A program made the position numbers and the translations under genes. DNA of 64,000 nt from Synanceia verrucosa (Eukaryota > Chordata > Actinopteri > Perciformes > Synanceiidae), in the NCBI GenBank assembly GCA_029721515.1, contig CM056566.1, positions 20,924,269 to 20,988,268 of the forward strand, written 5' to 3'. Below, in pieces: positions 35,161 to 48,100 of the stretch. Every line of letters begins with the position of its first letter. Position 1 is the stretch's first letter. The notes under the pieces were generated by a model. That model saw only the letters and a list, made by a program, of their open reading frames with translations, made no database searches and had not been told where the DNA came from.

Positions 35161-37939
35161 TCTTAGAAACTTTACAGTTCAAAAACATGCTGAGAGTCCC
35201 TAAGATAAGTCCTTTTCTTAACTTAAAATAACTTTGACTTCAAAATAAACCACTGCACAGAAATGTCACATATCTGATGTTATTGTCCACTATGTAATTT
35301 TGAACGATTAATTTCATCACTGAATGTTTTCGTAGTGTGCTCACTATTCACAGCAGCATTAGTTGTTATGGTTAGCTACTTAGCATTTGCATCGATTGCT
35401 AAATGAGCATATTATAATTGGGTGGAAATACTTCCCATAATTTCTTTTTTATGTTCATCCAACAAATGATTATTTTGATCTACTACACAGAACACATCCT
35501 CAGATACAGTTTATACTGCTTGTTATGGCTGCTCATTTCCTACTCAGTGATTTTCGGTGAGTTCAGGTTTAGTTCACGTGACGTGCACAGTATACTTTAT
35601 TCCAGTGACTCACCTGTATTGACACTGATGCGCTGACGTTAGCTCAGACTCAGTCTCCTGTAGTTGCTAAGGAGACAAATATCCTCAACTACTTTTTTTT
35701 TTTATTTCTGATGCTTGCCTCACGTTAATCCTCCTTTAAGGCCACTCCAGGTCTGACTTATTGGGCCAAAAATCAATCAGAGTGGAAAGCCAAAACAAGC
35801 CCTTGAAGAAAAGAGAATCTCACAAACCAACAGGTGCTCAGCCACCGGCAGGAAGCTGCTGGCCTTTTCCTGTGATTAATGGATTAGCTGTCACTTTGGC
35901 ATCATCGTTTGCATAAAATAAGTCCAGGAACATGTATACAGCCTTCTGCTGTTCTACGTTACATGATTCATTTCCACATTGTCTACAGCAGAGAGATCCA
36001 GAGATGCTTGTATTCAAAATAAGAGCCTTTCATAGTGACAGCCAGAGAATATATGAATTCAGTGACTGAAGTGTTAGTGTCAGAGCAAGAAAGAAACAGA
36101 GGATCTCTGTGGTTATGTAACTGCACATCAATCGACTCATCTTTATGTTCATCTATGCAGAGACAATAGCACAATGAGTGTAACACACACACACACACAC
36201 AAGCTATTCTTGCACACGAGGTCAGATCCAACACCTCTGGTTTATAAATTCAAGTCTCACCTGGCCCCGTTTGACTTCACAGAAAGTGACATAACTGCAT
36301 CAGACAGACAGCGAGACGTTCATTAAAACCAGCTCTGAATTTCGAATTGAGTCTCAGGAATGAGACGGGATGAAGGCGGCGGAGTGAGACTGAGCAGGAA
36401 CTGACAAGAACAATCACAGGAAGAGGGAGTCGAACCTCCACTTAACAACTGTTACTGAGAGGGGGAGAGATGGTGGCTGACGGTGCCGGTACGGTGGAGA
36501 GGAACACGGATCAGAACCGTCACGAAGCGACGACGAACAGGAAAACTGTATCCTGGCAACAGAAAAGAGCCGACTGCGACTGCTTGATCGTTTCAGAAAC
36601 CTGATTTAGACTATTTGTGCATGCCATCGTGCTTTCTGCTGAAGCTTCTGTTTCTCCTCTTATGTTGTTTTTTAACACCTCATTGATTGATTGATTGATT
36701 TATACTTACTGAGTACTGAACAAACTTTCTACAAAAAGAAGAACGATCACTTCACTTTCAAGCTTTTATTGAGAAGAAAGAGTTTGTTTCAAGTACGTCA
36801 AAGTTTTCTCTAAACTCCTAAAACAAGAAATACCATCTCTACAAGCCGTAGTATATTTTTACACTTTTGTTATTTTCCTCACTCACTTTGTGCCCGTCCC
36901 ATCCTAAAATGCTGTGATTTCTACCGTCATTCTACTGTTTGTATTTGCAATTTGGTCCGCCAACCATGCGTTACCAAAATAACCTGTTGAACTGTTTTAG
37001 ACTGCAGTGCTCGAATGTTTTAGGAAACTGAAGCTTTTTAACATGTGAAACTACACAGTAAAAATGTGGTCGCTGCCAACATCCTGCAGCTGAAACTTAA
37101 CTCCAAATAAACTCCAAATTTATTGTTAGTTGTTAGGGAGTACATTACAAAAATGTAAAACTATAAATTCAGTTCAGTTTGGGGGAAAATCCCAACAATC
37201 AGAAATGACTGAGCCTGTTGTCTCTTCATGGGATTCCTGGACATTTAGAAACATATTGAACATATTGAATAATGTCATGTTTAATGTTTCATGTGAAAAT
37301 ATAAAAGCATCTTTTGAAGTGCAGCTAAATCACACACGCCCAGAGGCGAAATAGCTGGACACAAAGTGTGTGTCACCTCAGGTAAACAGTCCATCACTGT
37401 CGTGTTGTCACTAATTGCTGCTCGTCGAGCTTTGGCCTCTGAGCCCAGCGTCTCATGCCTGGTTGCATATCCAAGCACAAAGTGCCGGATGACATCAGGG
37501 TTGATTCCCGCAGGAGGGATCGAGACAGGAAGTGTGGCGGTCTATAGGGACTTTAATGCAAGGTGGTCCTCTCTTCTGTGATTGGGTGTTTTTGTTGACA
37601 GCACCGGATGTCCCTGCTGCTCCCCCGGAGACCAAACTAGAGAAAGTGTGTACACTCGTCAGACATGGGCGTAATTAGCTACTGAAGTGGATCGAGTGAG
37701 AAACATTATGACTTGAGTAAACTCCATAGAAGCACTTGGATTCATGGCAACACACACACCTCACACATCAGTGCTACGCCATAAAATATTTAATGGAGGG
37801 GGTCTCAAAGTCCCTCAGAACTGATGGATCAATGAGAACGCCTGAGCACAAATTAATAAATAGTCCATTTTAGAGAGTTCACCCATTTACATGCCTGGAG
37901 CCATTAACTGAATATGCACTGGCAAAATTTTCCACTTCG
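35161..37939. other. non-coding upstream of the PAS exon
   Basis: It holds a (CA)n tract at 36182-36201, a short (GATT)n at about 36681-36700, and a small CpG-enriched patch at 36460-36560 with a 44-codon frame (start 36471) that I do not recognise. The first kcnh3 exon was looked for here and not found. Confidence 0.5.
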
Positions 37940-37940
37940 T

Positions 37941-37943
<3 letters not shown>

Positions 37944-37973
<30 letters not shown>
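37944..37973. repeat. (CA)n microsatellite
   Basis: About 15 CA units, abutting the repeat at 37974-38250. Confidence 0.95.
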
Positions 37974-37977
<4 letters not shown>

Positions 37978-38250
37978 TGTGTATTACTCTCATTATGGGG
38001 ACTTTACATTGACCTATGTTCATTTCCTTGACCCCAATTATAACCAGTACTTGCATAATTCTAATCCTAATCCTAACCAAAGTCTAACCTTACACTAACA
38101 TGAAATCTTCTCCAAGTCTTCATCCTAAAATATAACAGTTCACTTAATGGGGACATGCATTTTGTCCCTAGAAGGAAGACAAGTCCCCACAACATGACTG
38201 AGTGAACAGATATATGTCCCCATAATGTCAGATATGCATGTACACACACA
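37974..38250. repeat. dispersed repeat with GGGGAC ends and CCTAATCCTAA core
   Basis: ATTATGGGGACTTTACATTG near the left and ATATGTCCCCATAATGTC on the right are inverted. The middle has TCTAATCCTAATCCTAACC. This (CA)n-associated element is familiar from many fish introns, and its class is uncertain. Confidence 0.55.
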
Positions 38251-38896
38251 CAGATCAACATCCCGGGAGCATCGCTGGGTTCTTAAAGTGAGTAAACAGA
38301 GGATCATCCTGAGCTTGTTCCTGTCTGTACGTCACACTGTGCTGGGTGTGCTATCAGCGGCATCAGTTAATGACAGCTGATACGTTTTTGTGGCGACTCT
38401 TGACAGAGTTTTCTGATCGATTCTTGTCGCTGATCAGATCTGGAAAGCAGCAGCTCGGCTCGCAGCAGTCTCATCTCCTCTCTCACAACGAGGCTGCTTT
38501 CGTGTTTGAACAGTTTTTGATTTGAAATGAATGCGATGGTTTCTTTGAGGAACGCAGAATACAAACATGGTGCGAGGAAGAAGTTGGACTCTGTGAGTGT
38601 GTAAAGAGGGAGTCTGGATTTTGGATGCATTACTCGTCTTACTGCTGAAACTGAAAAGTTCTTTCATGTTTTCACTCTCATCCCCAGATGTTTGCTCTTG
38701 GCAGGACTATAAAAGTCTCTGCCACATTACATTTTGGTATAAAAGAATTCTCTATGAGAATCCAAGATACAAATGATGCAATAATAACAGTATTTGATGA
38801 TGCATATGTGATCCAAATGAGTGTTAAACACATGTCAGAGGTTGTGCTGTTCTGTTTTCTGAACTGTGTTGTTTGTCTCCTCTTTTCTCTTCACAG

Positions 38897-39130
38897 ACAG
38901 CAACTTTGTTCTGGGGAACGCCCAGGTGCAGTCGCTCTACCCCATCGTCTACTGCTCCGACGGTTTCTGCGAGCTAACCGGCTACGCTCGTGCCGAGCTC
39001 ATGCAGAAGAGCTGCGCCTGTCACTTCCTGTACGGGCCGGATACAAGTGACCGGTTAACGGCTCAGATCCAAGGAGCCCTGGATGAGAGGAGGGAGTTCA
39101 AGACCGAGTTGATCTTCTACAAGAAGGAAG
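38897..39130 (+). CDS. kcnh3: kcnh3-like exon: N-terminal half of PAS domain
   Basis: The acceptor is ...ctcttcacag and the donor is GAAG|gtgag. The exon enters with 2 bases of a split codon (His expected from the previous exon) and leaves with 1. It encodes SNFVLGNAQ, then the PAS core IVYCSDGFCELTGY, the CxC region MQKSCAC and FLYGPDTSD, and ends in ELIFYKKEG. In this family the PAS domain packs against the CNBHD of a neighbouring subunit and slows closing. The preceding exon, which should encode the amphipathic N-cap, was not found within 38.9 kb upstream. A longer open frame through the upstream intron is in another frame and is not coding. Confidence 0.95.
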
Positions 39131-42100
39131 GTGAGACTGCAGTGAGCGATGCCAATGCTTCAACCTGCATTCTCTCTGTCAGCCAATAGGGGGCGACTCC
39201 TCTGGTTGTATGGAAGTCTAAGAGAAAATGATCCCACTTCTCTCCTGATTTATTCCCTCAGTAAACATTGTAAACATGAGTTGATGGTCTCAGTCTGTAG
39301 TTTCTAGTCTTTTTCAATCCAACACCATGTTCATGTTGTAAATTATGGTCCCATTTAGAGCCAAACACACCATAAATCAGGGGATGTTTTAGGACACACT
39401 ACCTGCTGATTGTCCAGTTGGGGAGTTTTCTGTGTTTTCAATTAAATCTTTAGTCCTTTCACAGTGTTTTCAGTTCACGAAAAATATTCTTTGTACTTAG
39501 CTCCACCCTGTGTTAAAAAATAAGATGCCAAACTCAAGGCTTCAAAACACTATCTCCTTATTTACTGTCTTTCAGTGAGTTTTAATATTCCAATGCACAG
39601 TGTCCATTAGTGCTCTGTGTCACATCAGGTGAAAGTCCATTTCAATACAAAGACAAACAAATTCTCAACCACATTATTTTTGTCACAGGACACAGAACAC
39701 ATCACTGTATGTGTTCATCAGGTCAAGCTGCCCACATACCACTACTGTACAAGTGTTTCAGGCAGTGACTAGATCTAAACTAGAAATGAACCCTCCAGTT
39801 GTTTAACGCTTTGATTACAGCCCTTTTATAAAAAAAAGAAAATGTCTTGTTCCAGTGTTTTTGTCCATTTTGAGTCATATTTCTAGACCCACAGAATATT
39901 TAGTACTATGTCTCTGAAAACAGTGAATAGCTCAAATGAAAGAAGAGACTCTCTATTTCATCATGAAAAAAATGTTTGTTTTTATCTTGTTCCATTCTTG
40001 TTTTATCAGAGGTAGAGTAGAGGACACGTTCACCAAAATCACCACTTTTTCTCCACATTCTGTTTGTTTTGCTCTCTAATCTCGATCGTCTCCACTTCCT
40101 GTTTTGATCTCTGTGGTGTATACCGTCTCTTTATGCTCTGACTACATCTCCCAGAAGCCCCAGTATTACTCACAGGCTGCGATTGGTGACCAGCTGCCAA
40201 AAAAACCCACTTTGACTTCAAAATACATCAGTGGCGTTAATTGGGCCTCTCTTAGTTATTTCCATAACTGAAGTTTCTCCAGAGCCAAACAGCATCAGGG
40301 AGCCATTCCACCAAACCATGTATGCTTTCTTTAAAGTAATCCTGCTGACAAACATAATCTATATTTAATGCTTTGCCAGATTCCATATGTACAAGTTGAC
40401 TGAGGGAATGAATGTATGAATCACTGCCTCCTGTATTTCACCACAAAAGCAATCCAGAGCTCCAGCAGTGAAACAGAGGAGTGATTTTAATAAGGTGGAA
40501 AATATGTGCAGCTTATATGAACGTGATCAATTGATCAAAGTCTGAACTCTGAAACTTTACAGAGAGAAAGTTAGAGAAATATGTAGAGTCCTGAGGGAGG
40601 AGAGGGTTGTGAAAGAAGAACACCATCACTCATTCATCCACTCTTTATTAATTATTAATAAAAATGCAGGAGGTAGAGAAAAGAAGCCCCAGTCCACAGA
40701 TAGGAAACAAGAGGAGTGGGAGTCAGCATGGATCTGCTGCTCTGAGATATAATAAGCCTCCAACAAAAAGCAAGCTTGTTTCTCACAAACACAAATGACA
40801 AATTAAAAATGCTTTTATCAGCTCTCCATGAGCTCACATTAGTGTTTTAGCTGTTCCCCAGGAGACCGAGAGAAAGAATAAATGCATTTATTTCCAGTTG
40901 CCCCCCTCAGATCTCTGGTTCTCTCAGCTAATGTTCTCCCAGTGGTCGTGTGGGTTCCCTCTGGGTTCTGCTTCCTCCCACAGTCCAAAGACATGCAGGT
41001 TCAGTTCGTTATGTGAATGTCTGTCCTGTGATGGTCAGCTGTCAGGCCATGAACAGGATAAGAGCTTACAGATAATGGACACGTGCTCTGAATATAACTC
41101 GAAAAATGTAAAATTTAAAAAGTTATGGAGTGAATAAAGCATTGCCGTTCACGGCTGCTGCAGTAGCATGCTAATGGCTGCTCTGTTGGTTCACTGGACT
41201 GATGCTGAGCAGGCCGGCAGCGAAATATAATGTTAAGTGTTTATTAAAAAAGAAATCTTGTGAGGGCTCGTGTCTCAGTGGGTTAGGGGCTGCATCACTT
41301 CCACAATCCCCCTAAACACCAATCCACTTCATCTCTACAGCACATTTAACAAATATAAACCACCAAAAGTACTGCACATATATAAATAGATCAATACGTA
41401 AAAACACATCAATGTGATGCCGACATAAAGTGCATCACAGCAGTCCAAGCAGCTAGTAATAAAAGCATCAGACATCTTGGAACAATGCCTTCCTCTTGAC
41501 CTAAACTGCACACCTTTAACGTTTCCTGAACACATCATGCACAGTTGGACTTGGTACGTTCTCAAAAACCTCCTCTGTTGTCAACATGTTCACATCCCAG
41601 CTCATCACATAGAGCACAGCTGCTTTGGCTACAAAAGCACCTTTAGTTTTAGGAGAAATCTGTGCGAACACACCGGCGAGTCATCATGGAGGTGAAGTTT
41701 AACAGACAAGACATAAACAGCAGTCTGCTGGGTGAAATAGCTTGTGTTTGTTCTGATAATATTATTTATACACACACACACACACACACACACCGATCAG
41801 GCATAGCATTATGACCACCTGCCTATATTGTGTTTGTCCCTGTGCGATATGATGAGACGTATGATATATGATATAGTATTTTTTTTTTGTCAGACTCCCT
41901 CAAATCCTGACGCTGGAACATTTTTCTAACATCATTTCTGAGGACGTGAATGTTCATTTGATGCCTCATACATAAAGAGAAAATCGGTGTTATTCACTCC
42001 ACCTGTCAGTGGTCATCAGGTTATGCTTGATTGGTGTATGTACTGTAGTTATGCACAGGGAGGCAGATGTGCTGCTTCAGTACTGCTGTCATTTACCGTC

Positions 42101-45100
42101 ATGTTCCAGTCAAACGGGGACAAATGCAGCCTCAGTATGGTCCATGTTTTTATGGAGGCAGTCGTCTCGCTCGTTTAAATGCATTATTCACATGCATGAT
42201 CCCCTGTCGGGAATCAGTCTCAGGAAACAGTAAGTGGTGTGCAGCATGCAGCCCACAGAGTCACGAGTCAGAGATTACAGGTGAGTAACACAAAACCCTA
42301 ACAGCTCCTGTTAGCCTCATTTCATGCATTTATTACCAGCAGGCAGGGGTTTAAATCTCTTCTTTGATAAGGTCGATAAGGTTTGTCTTTATGTCAACAA
42401 CAAACACCAAAACCCACAATTAATAAATAAAGACAACAAGTGTTCTATGTCTACTCTCTTGTGTCAGCATCTAATCTGAAGTCTGTGTGTGTTCTGAGGG
42501 CCTTAAGCCACCATGTGTTTCACACATGCAGCACATAGCATGGGTTCATCCAGGCTTCATTCATAACCTATGAATATTACATGTCACATCATTTATGGGG
42601 AGTGAGCAAACATTTGATGGAAACAGGTGTAATGTGATCATATTTTAATGAAGGGATGTTTGTGTTGTCTCTTTCTGTCCAGGGACACAGTTCTGGTGTC
42701 TTCTGGACATCGTACCCATCAAGAATGAGAAAGGTGAGGTGGTGTTGTTCCTCGTGTCCCATAAAGACATCACTGACAAGAAGAAGGACCAGGATCCTGA
42801 TCAAGCACCGGACGTGGGTGAGTTTTTTTGATTTTATGATCACCTGCTTCGAGTTCTGGGTTTGTTTCTGTCATCTTTGAAGTTTTACTGATGAATGATG
42901 AATACTGGGCTAACACTGCACTGAAGACCATGGGATGCAGTTAAAAGCTCTGGAAAAAAGCCGGTGCACTAAGTGGACCTGGACTTAAAGTCGTATTCTT
43001 CAGGTCAAGAATGAGCTTCCAGCATGAGGAGACAAATATTATCAGTAAAACAGAGCATTAATGTCACTGCAGCAGCACTGAGAGCCTGGTGTTTCAGTGA
43101 TTCGACTCATGGTGTGTTCAAGTTGTACACGAATGTTGGAATTTCCAACTTCAAGTCAGAATTTAAATGACAACCTCAGTGAAGTCGGATCTCCAAATCA
43201 GAAAGTCAGATTAATCTCACCAACCAGACACAGAATTCATGCTATCTGCTACTGACGTAAACAGTAGCTCCATGTTCTGTTGTTCGTCTGTAAGGCTGGA
43301 AGAGCTGGAAGCACTAAACTTTGAGGTTAAGATGATCAGAGCTCCAAGTTCTGACTTCCAGTGAACACACCATAAGACAAACTCTCACTCCCCAGGGTCC
43401 TAAAGAGCAACTAAAAAGGTATTTTTAAGTTTAGCACGTTACTTGATGTAAGTAATCAACAAAGTAATCAAGTTACTTTTTGAATGAAGTAACTGTAACT
43501 AGTTACTATTTTTCAGTAAGTTGCACATCACTGCTGATCTCCACAGACCCGGACATGTTTCCCTGGACAGACTTACATGCATAAAGCTCAGATTTTTCAG
43601 CTTCATACCCTCTGTTCACTCGTAGATACCACAGAGAATGAAAGGAAAACAGGGAGACCTCCAAAGGGCTTATTTTCCTGACCTTATTCACCATCTCAGT
43701 CAGCTTATCCCCCTCCATTATCATTGTATTTCTAGTTCTCCTTCCTGACGTCTGACCAGTTCACTGTAGTTAGAAATGTGTTTTTTGTAGCTTTTGTGGC
43801 CTCCATTGATTGACCCTCCATCAGTTGCTTCCCAGAGCCATTCAGGAGGTTTTCTGCTGTTTGTTTCTTCATACACAGTCAGTCATGAATCCCAGTGTGT
43901 GAAGCTGAAAGAGCAGATTTTAGAGGTGTGTGTTGAGTCTGTGAAGGGAATAGCTCGAATCTCTGTGTTGCAAACATTGAAAACACAGTTATTACAGACA
44001 TTAAAATATCATTTTTACCAAATCCTGTTGCCAGCTGACTTCAGCACAGACACTTTGAAAGTTAAATGTAGAGCAGAGCTGAGAGAAGCAGAGTAATCAA
44101 GACTCTTAAGATGAAAAGTAGAGTGATTTTACTTTTCTGTAGATTGGCTTTCAGAGTCCTGGTGGGAAAGAGCACCCGCTTGAAATCACTTATCCAATTT
44201 TCCCCCTCTCGCACAGGCTCTCTCATTTGGCTGAATATCTCATTGCCTTACCGGTGAAAGGATTGAAGCCTGGCTGTGTTTTACAGACAGCTTGAGTTAT
44301 TACTTTTTTAAATTCAAGCTACTGGCTTCACTCCACAGGGGACAAACAACTAAATAGAAAGGGAAGGCGAGAGAGACGCACAAAGGACAATTTAAGTGGC
44401 TTCTATTCTTGATTCATCACTGAGAAATGACTATGACCGCTAACATAACTCCTCCGGATGTGAGAACATTATCAATCCACTTTACCTGCCTCTGCTCCAT
44501 AGCGAGAGCTCATTTTTGTCACTTAGCACAGCGTGACGTGCCTTCTCTAAAAAGGCAGAATCATCTGGTGAGATGGAAGGACAGAAAAAGACATGGAGCA
44601 CATTGAAAAAAGGGGAAAAAAAACAAATGTGACCATAAACACACAGGAAGGTATACTGTGCACAGGAACTCACGCCTGCACACTGTGCTCATTGACTGCA
44701 TTCATCATTTAAAATGTATAGCCGGCCCATTTACCCCGCTAGCGCACACAGGCTCCCCCAGTGAAAACACTGTATATTCTGGAAATCACAGCACCCCAAG
44801 GCATGTAAATACCTTCTCTTTCTGTGTATTTCATTCCCTTATGAATTTGGTCGAATACCTTTTGTGGTGTACGTGGAACACTCATCAGATACCTCTTTTC
44901 CACTGGGCTGGTTCAGAACCAGAGCCTGACTTAGCTCCAGTTCTGTGTGTTTCCACAACCTAAGTACCAAGTCTCTGCCGGTCCAGACATAAGCACCGAG
45001 TCTCTGCTGGTCCAGAGATAAGCACCGAGTCTCTGCTGGTCCAGACATAAGCACCGAGTCTCTGCCGGTCCAGAGACAAGCACCGAGTCTCTGCTGGTCC

Positions 45101-48100
45101 AGAGATAAGCACCGAGTCTCTGCCGGTCCAGACATAAGCACCGAGTCTCTGCCGGTCCAGAGATAAGCACCGAGTCTGTGCCGGTCCAGAGATAAGCACC
45201 GAGTCTCTGCTGGTCCAGAGATAAGCACCGAGTCTCTGCTGGTCCAGAGATAAGCACCGAGTCTCTGCCGGTCCAGAGATAAGCACCGAGTCTGTGCCGG
45301 TCCAGAGATAAGCACCGAGTCTCTGCCGGTCCAGAGATAAGCACCGAGTCTGTGCCGGTCCAGAGATAAGTACCGAGTCTCTGCCGGTCCAGAGATAAGC
45401 ACCGAGTCTGTGCCGGTCCAGAGATAAGTACAGAGTCTGTGCCGGTCCAGAGATAAGCACCGAGTCTCTGCCGGTCCAGAGATAAGCACCGAGTCTCTGC
45501 CGGTCCAGAGATAAGCACCGAGTCTGTGCCGGTCCAGAGATAAGTACAGAGTCTCTGCCGGTCCAGAGATAAGCACCGAGTCTGTGCCGGTCCAGAGATA
45601 AGTACCGAGTCTCTGCCGGTCCAGAGATAAGCACCGAGTCTGTGCCGGTCCAGAGATAAGTACCGAGTCTCTGCCGGTCCAGAGATAAGCACCGAGTCTG
45701 TGCCGGTCCAGAGATAAGTACAGAGTCTGTGCCGGTCCAGAGATAAGCACCGAGTCTCTGCCGGTCCAGAGATAAGCACCGAGTCTCTGCCGGTCCAGAG
45801 ATAAGCACCGAGTCTGTGCCGGTCCAGAGATAAGCACCGAGTCTCTGCCGGTCCAGAGATAAGCACCGAGTCTGTGCCGGTCCAGAGATAAGTACCGAGT
45901 CTCTGCCGGTCCAGAGATAAGCACCGAGTCTGTGCCGGTCCAGAGATAAGTACAGAGTCTCTGCCGGTCCAGAGACAAGCACCGAGTCTCTGCCGGTCCA
46001 GAGATAAGCACCGAGTCTGTGCCGGTCCAGAGATAAGCACCGAGTCTCTGCCGGTCCAGAGATAAGCACCGAGTCTCTGCCGGTCCAGAGATAAGCACCG
46101 AGTCTGTGCCGGTCCAGAGATAAGTACAGAGTCTCTGCCGGTCCAGAGATAAGCACCGAGTCTCTGCCGGTCCAGAGATAAGTACAGAGTCTCTGCCGGT
46201 CCAGAGATAAGCACTGATTACGTCGGGGGCTTGGGGGCGGGGTTATTGTGAGTAAATACTTCCTGGTTCGATTGTAAATGTATTGAAAGGACTAACAGGA
46301 CACATGGAAGTTTTGCACAAACTGTTGCTCACTGAAATCCAGATCAATCGTGTCCCACCAGTACTGTGATCATGGATGCGATCAGGAAATAGACGACCTC
46401 CGTCTCTCTGGCAGCAGAGACACAATCTGTCCTCAAACAGAGTCTCTGCTCAAAGCCATTAATAACAGTTATATGTCGTTATATTTGTGCCACATTCCTG
46501 AGCGAACAAATGCAGATCTGAGCACAGAAATATATTCACTGCTCGGTAAATTCATTTTTGCTCGTGTCACAATCACCGCTGAGTCTCAGTGTTTCTCCTG
46601 ATCGTGCATTTGCTGCTCAAAATCTTTGTTCACTCAGGAATGTGGCACAAATATAACACCATGCAGTTAGTTTTGTCAGCTCTGGGTTTTTTTGTTTTGA
46701 TTTCTCACCTCACAAGCTTTGCCAGGTGGAAACAGAAATGCTGCGATGTTCTGATGTTTTGCAGTGATGTCATGACGTGACTCTGACTGGACTCCTTGCC
46801 AGTGGAAAAGAGACCGGCACTAAAGAGGAACACAAGTTGAACCAACTAAAGACCAGCAGTGAACTAGTACCAGGGTCCTTTAGGTGGAAAAGGGGTAGCT
46901 GAGACCTCAGGCTCCCATGTCTCCATGACTCATATTAACTCATTGTGCTCCAGCTTCATGTTCCTGGATGAATCAGTGTTTTTATGTCACCCTTAAAGGC
47001 CTCATCAGTATTTCTACTAAAACTTGTTTACATGCTGTAATGTTTTTTCACATGCACTGCGACCAGAAATAAACTGGGACACATTTAGGTTTTTTTCTCA
47101 TTTCTCATAACTTTATTGTATTTTATCATCACTGAACATGTTTTCTGGACCTCCTCTTCTTTAATGTAGGTTAACAGACCAGCATACCTCCTTTGCACAT
47201 CTGTCAAAACAGCTGCTGTACAGCAAATACACACCATGTTTATACCACAACACCATGCTGGACTTATGAATAACGGCCATCTTTGCAGTCCAGAGGAGTC
47301 CCTGAAACAGTGGTTATTTTCTTTGTTGTGAAATCCAGCCTGGACACAATGAACAAAAATCCAATTTACTGAATATGAAAATGTTCAAAAAATGACGGAG
47401 GGACATGCACCCACCCACACCACTGATGACTGATAACACACGCCTTTGTTACTTTCACTTAATTCCTGAGTTATCCCTTAAATAATTAATTCCCTTTCAT
47501 TCCTGTCCTTGCTGTGTCCCCTTTCTTGTTGCATCCATGTGGATGCATGTGTGCTTGTGACAATCATAACAGGAAATGTAAAGTGGAAATGGAGAAAACA
47601 ACTCCCTTTGTGTCCTTTCCCCTTCTTTTCCCTCTTCATCTTATCTTTTATTACTCAGTACATGAGGTGGTGTGTTAGAGACGTCATCATTGATTCTGCC
47701 TTGTAAATACAGCTCTGCAGTTCAGCCCAGAGCATTGAATTCTTCCTAAAGGACTGCCTGTTTAGTCAATAAAGAGCCACAATGGCCGACAGCGGGTCAA
47801 TACCACATTAAATATTTACACAAACACTGGAGCAGCTTGTGGACATCAGAGTATAGAAGTGGCACAGAGGAGTTACGATCGAACATACAGGGAGTGGAGG
47901 GTTTGGAGTTCACTTAAAGCACAATATTTCAGCCAGCTCAGAGCTGAATTTCCATCCTCATGTCCCCTTCTCCTCCACAGACGAGGAGACGGGTCTGGAG
48001 GTGCATCAGGTAACTCGACCTCCGGGCTTCAACGCCAACCGGCGCCGCAGCAGAGCCGTCCTCTATCACCTGTCAGGACACCTGCAGAAACAAGACAAGA

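Larger units (their letters stand above)
44886..46901. mobile_element. about 2 kb TIR element (hAT-MITE-like) hosting a minisatellite
   Basis: Left end CAGATACCTCTTTTCCACTG and right end, as reverse complement, CAGCTACCCCTTTTCCACCT. These are the ends of a common fish hAT-type MITE whose interior has GGTTC(A)GAACC and ACCGGCACTAAAG-like motifs, both seen here. The usual small element is expanded by a 29-bp tandem array and by a segment with a long inverted repeat (46478-46506 / 46629-46657). Confidence 0.6.

Noticed and set aside
36420..36440. Possible tRNA T-loop-like GAGTCGAACCTCC
   Set aside because: No matching anticodon, D-arm or acceptor stem could be fitted around it.
38688..39050. 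120-codon frame overlapping the PAS exon
   Set aside because: It reads the exon in the wrong frame. The KCNH PAS residues are in the other frame, bounded by a proper acceptor.
44839..46214. Three overlapping minus-strand frames of 398-427 codons
   Set aside because: They are the three readings of a 29-bp minisatellite. The peptide is a frame-cycling repeat with no domain, and the array is intronic.
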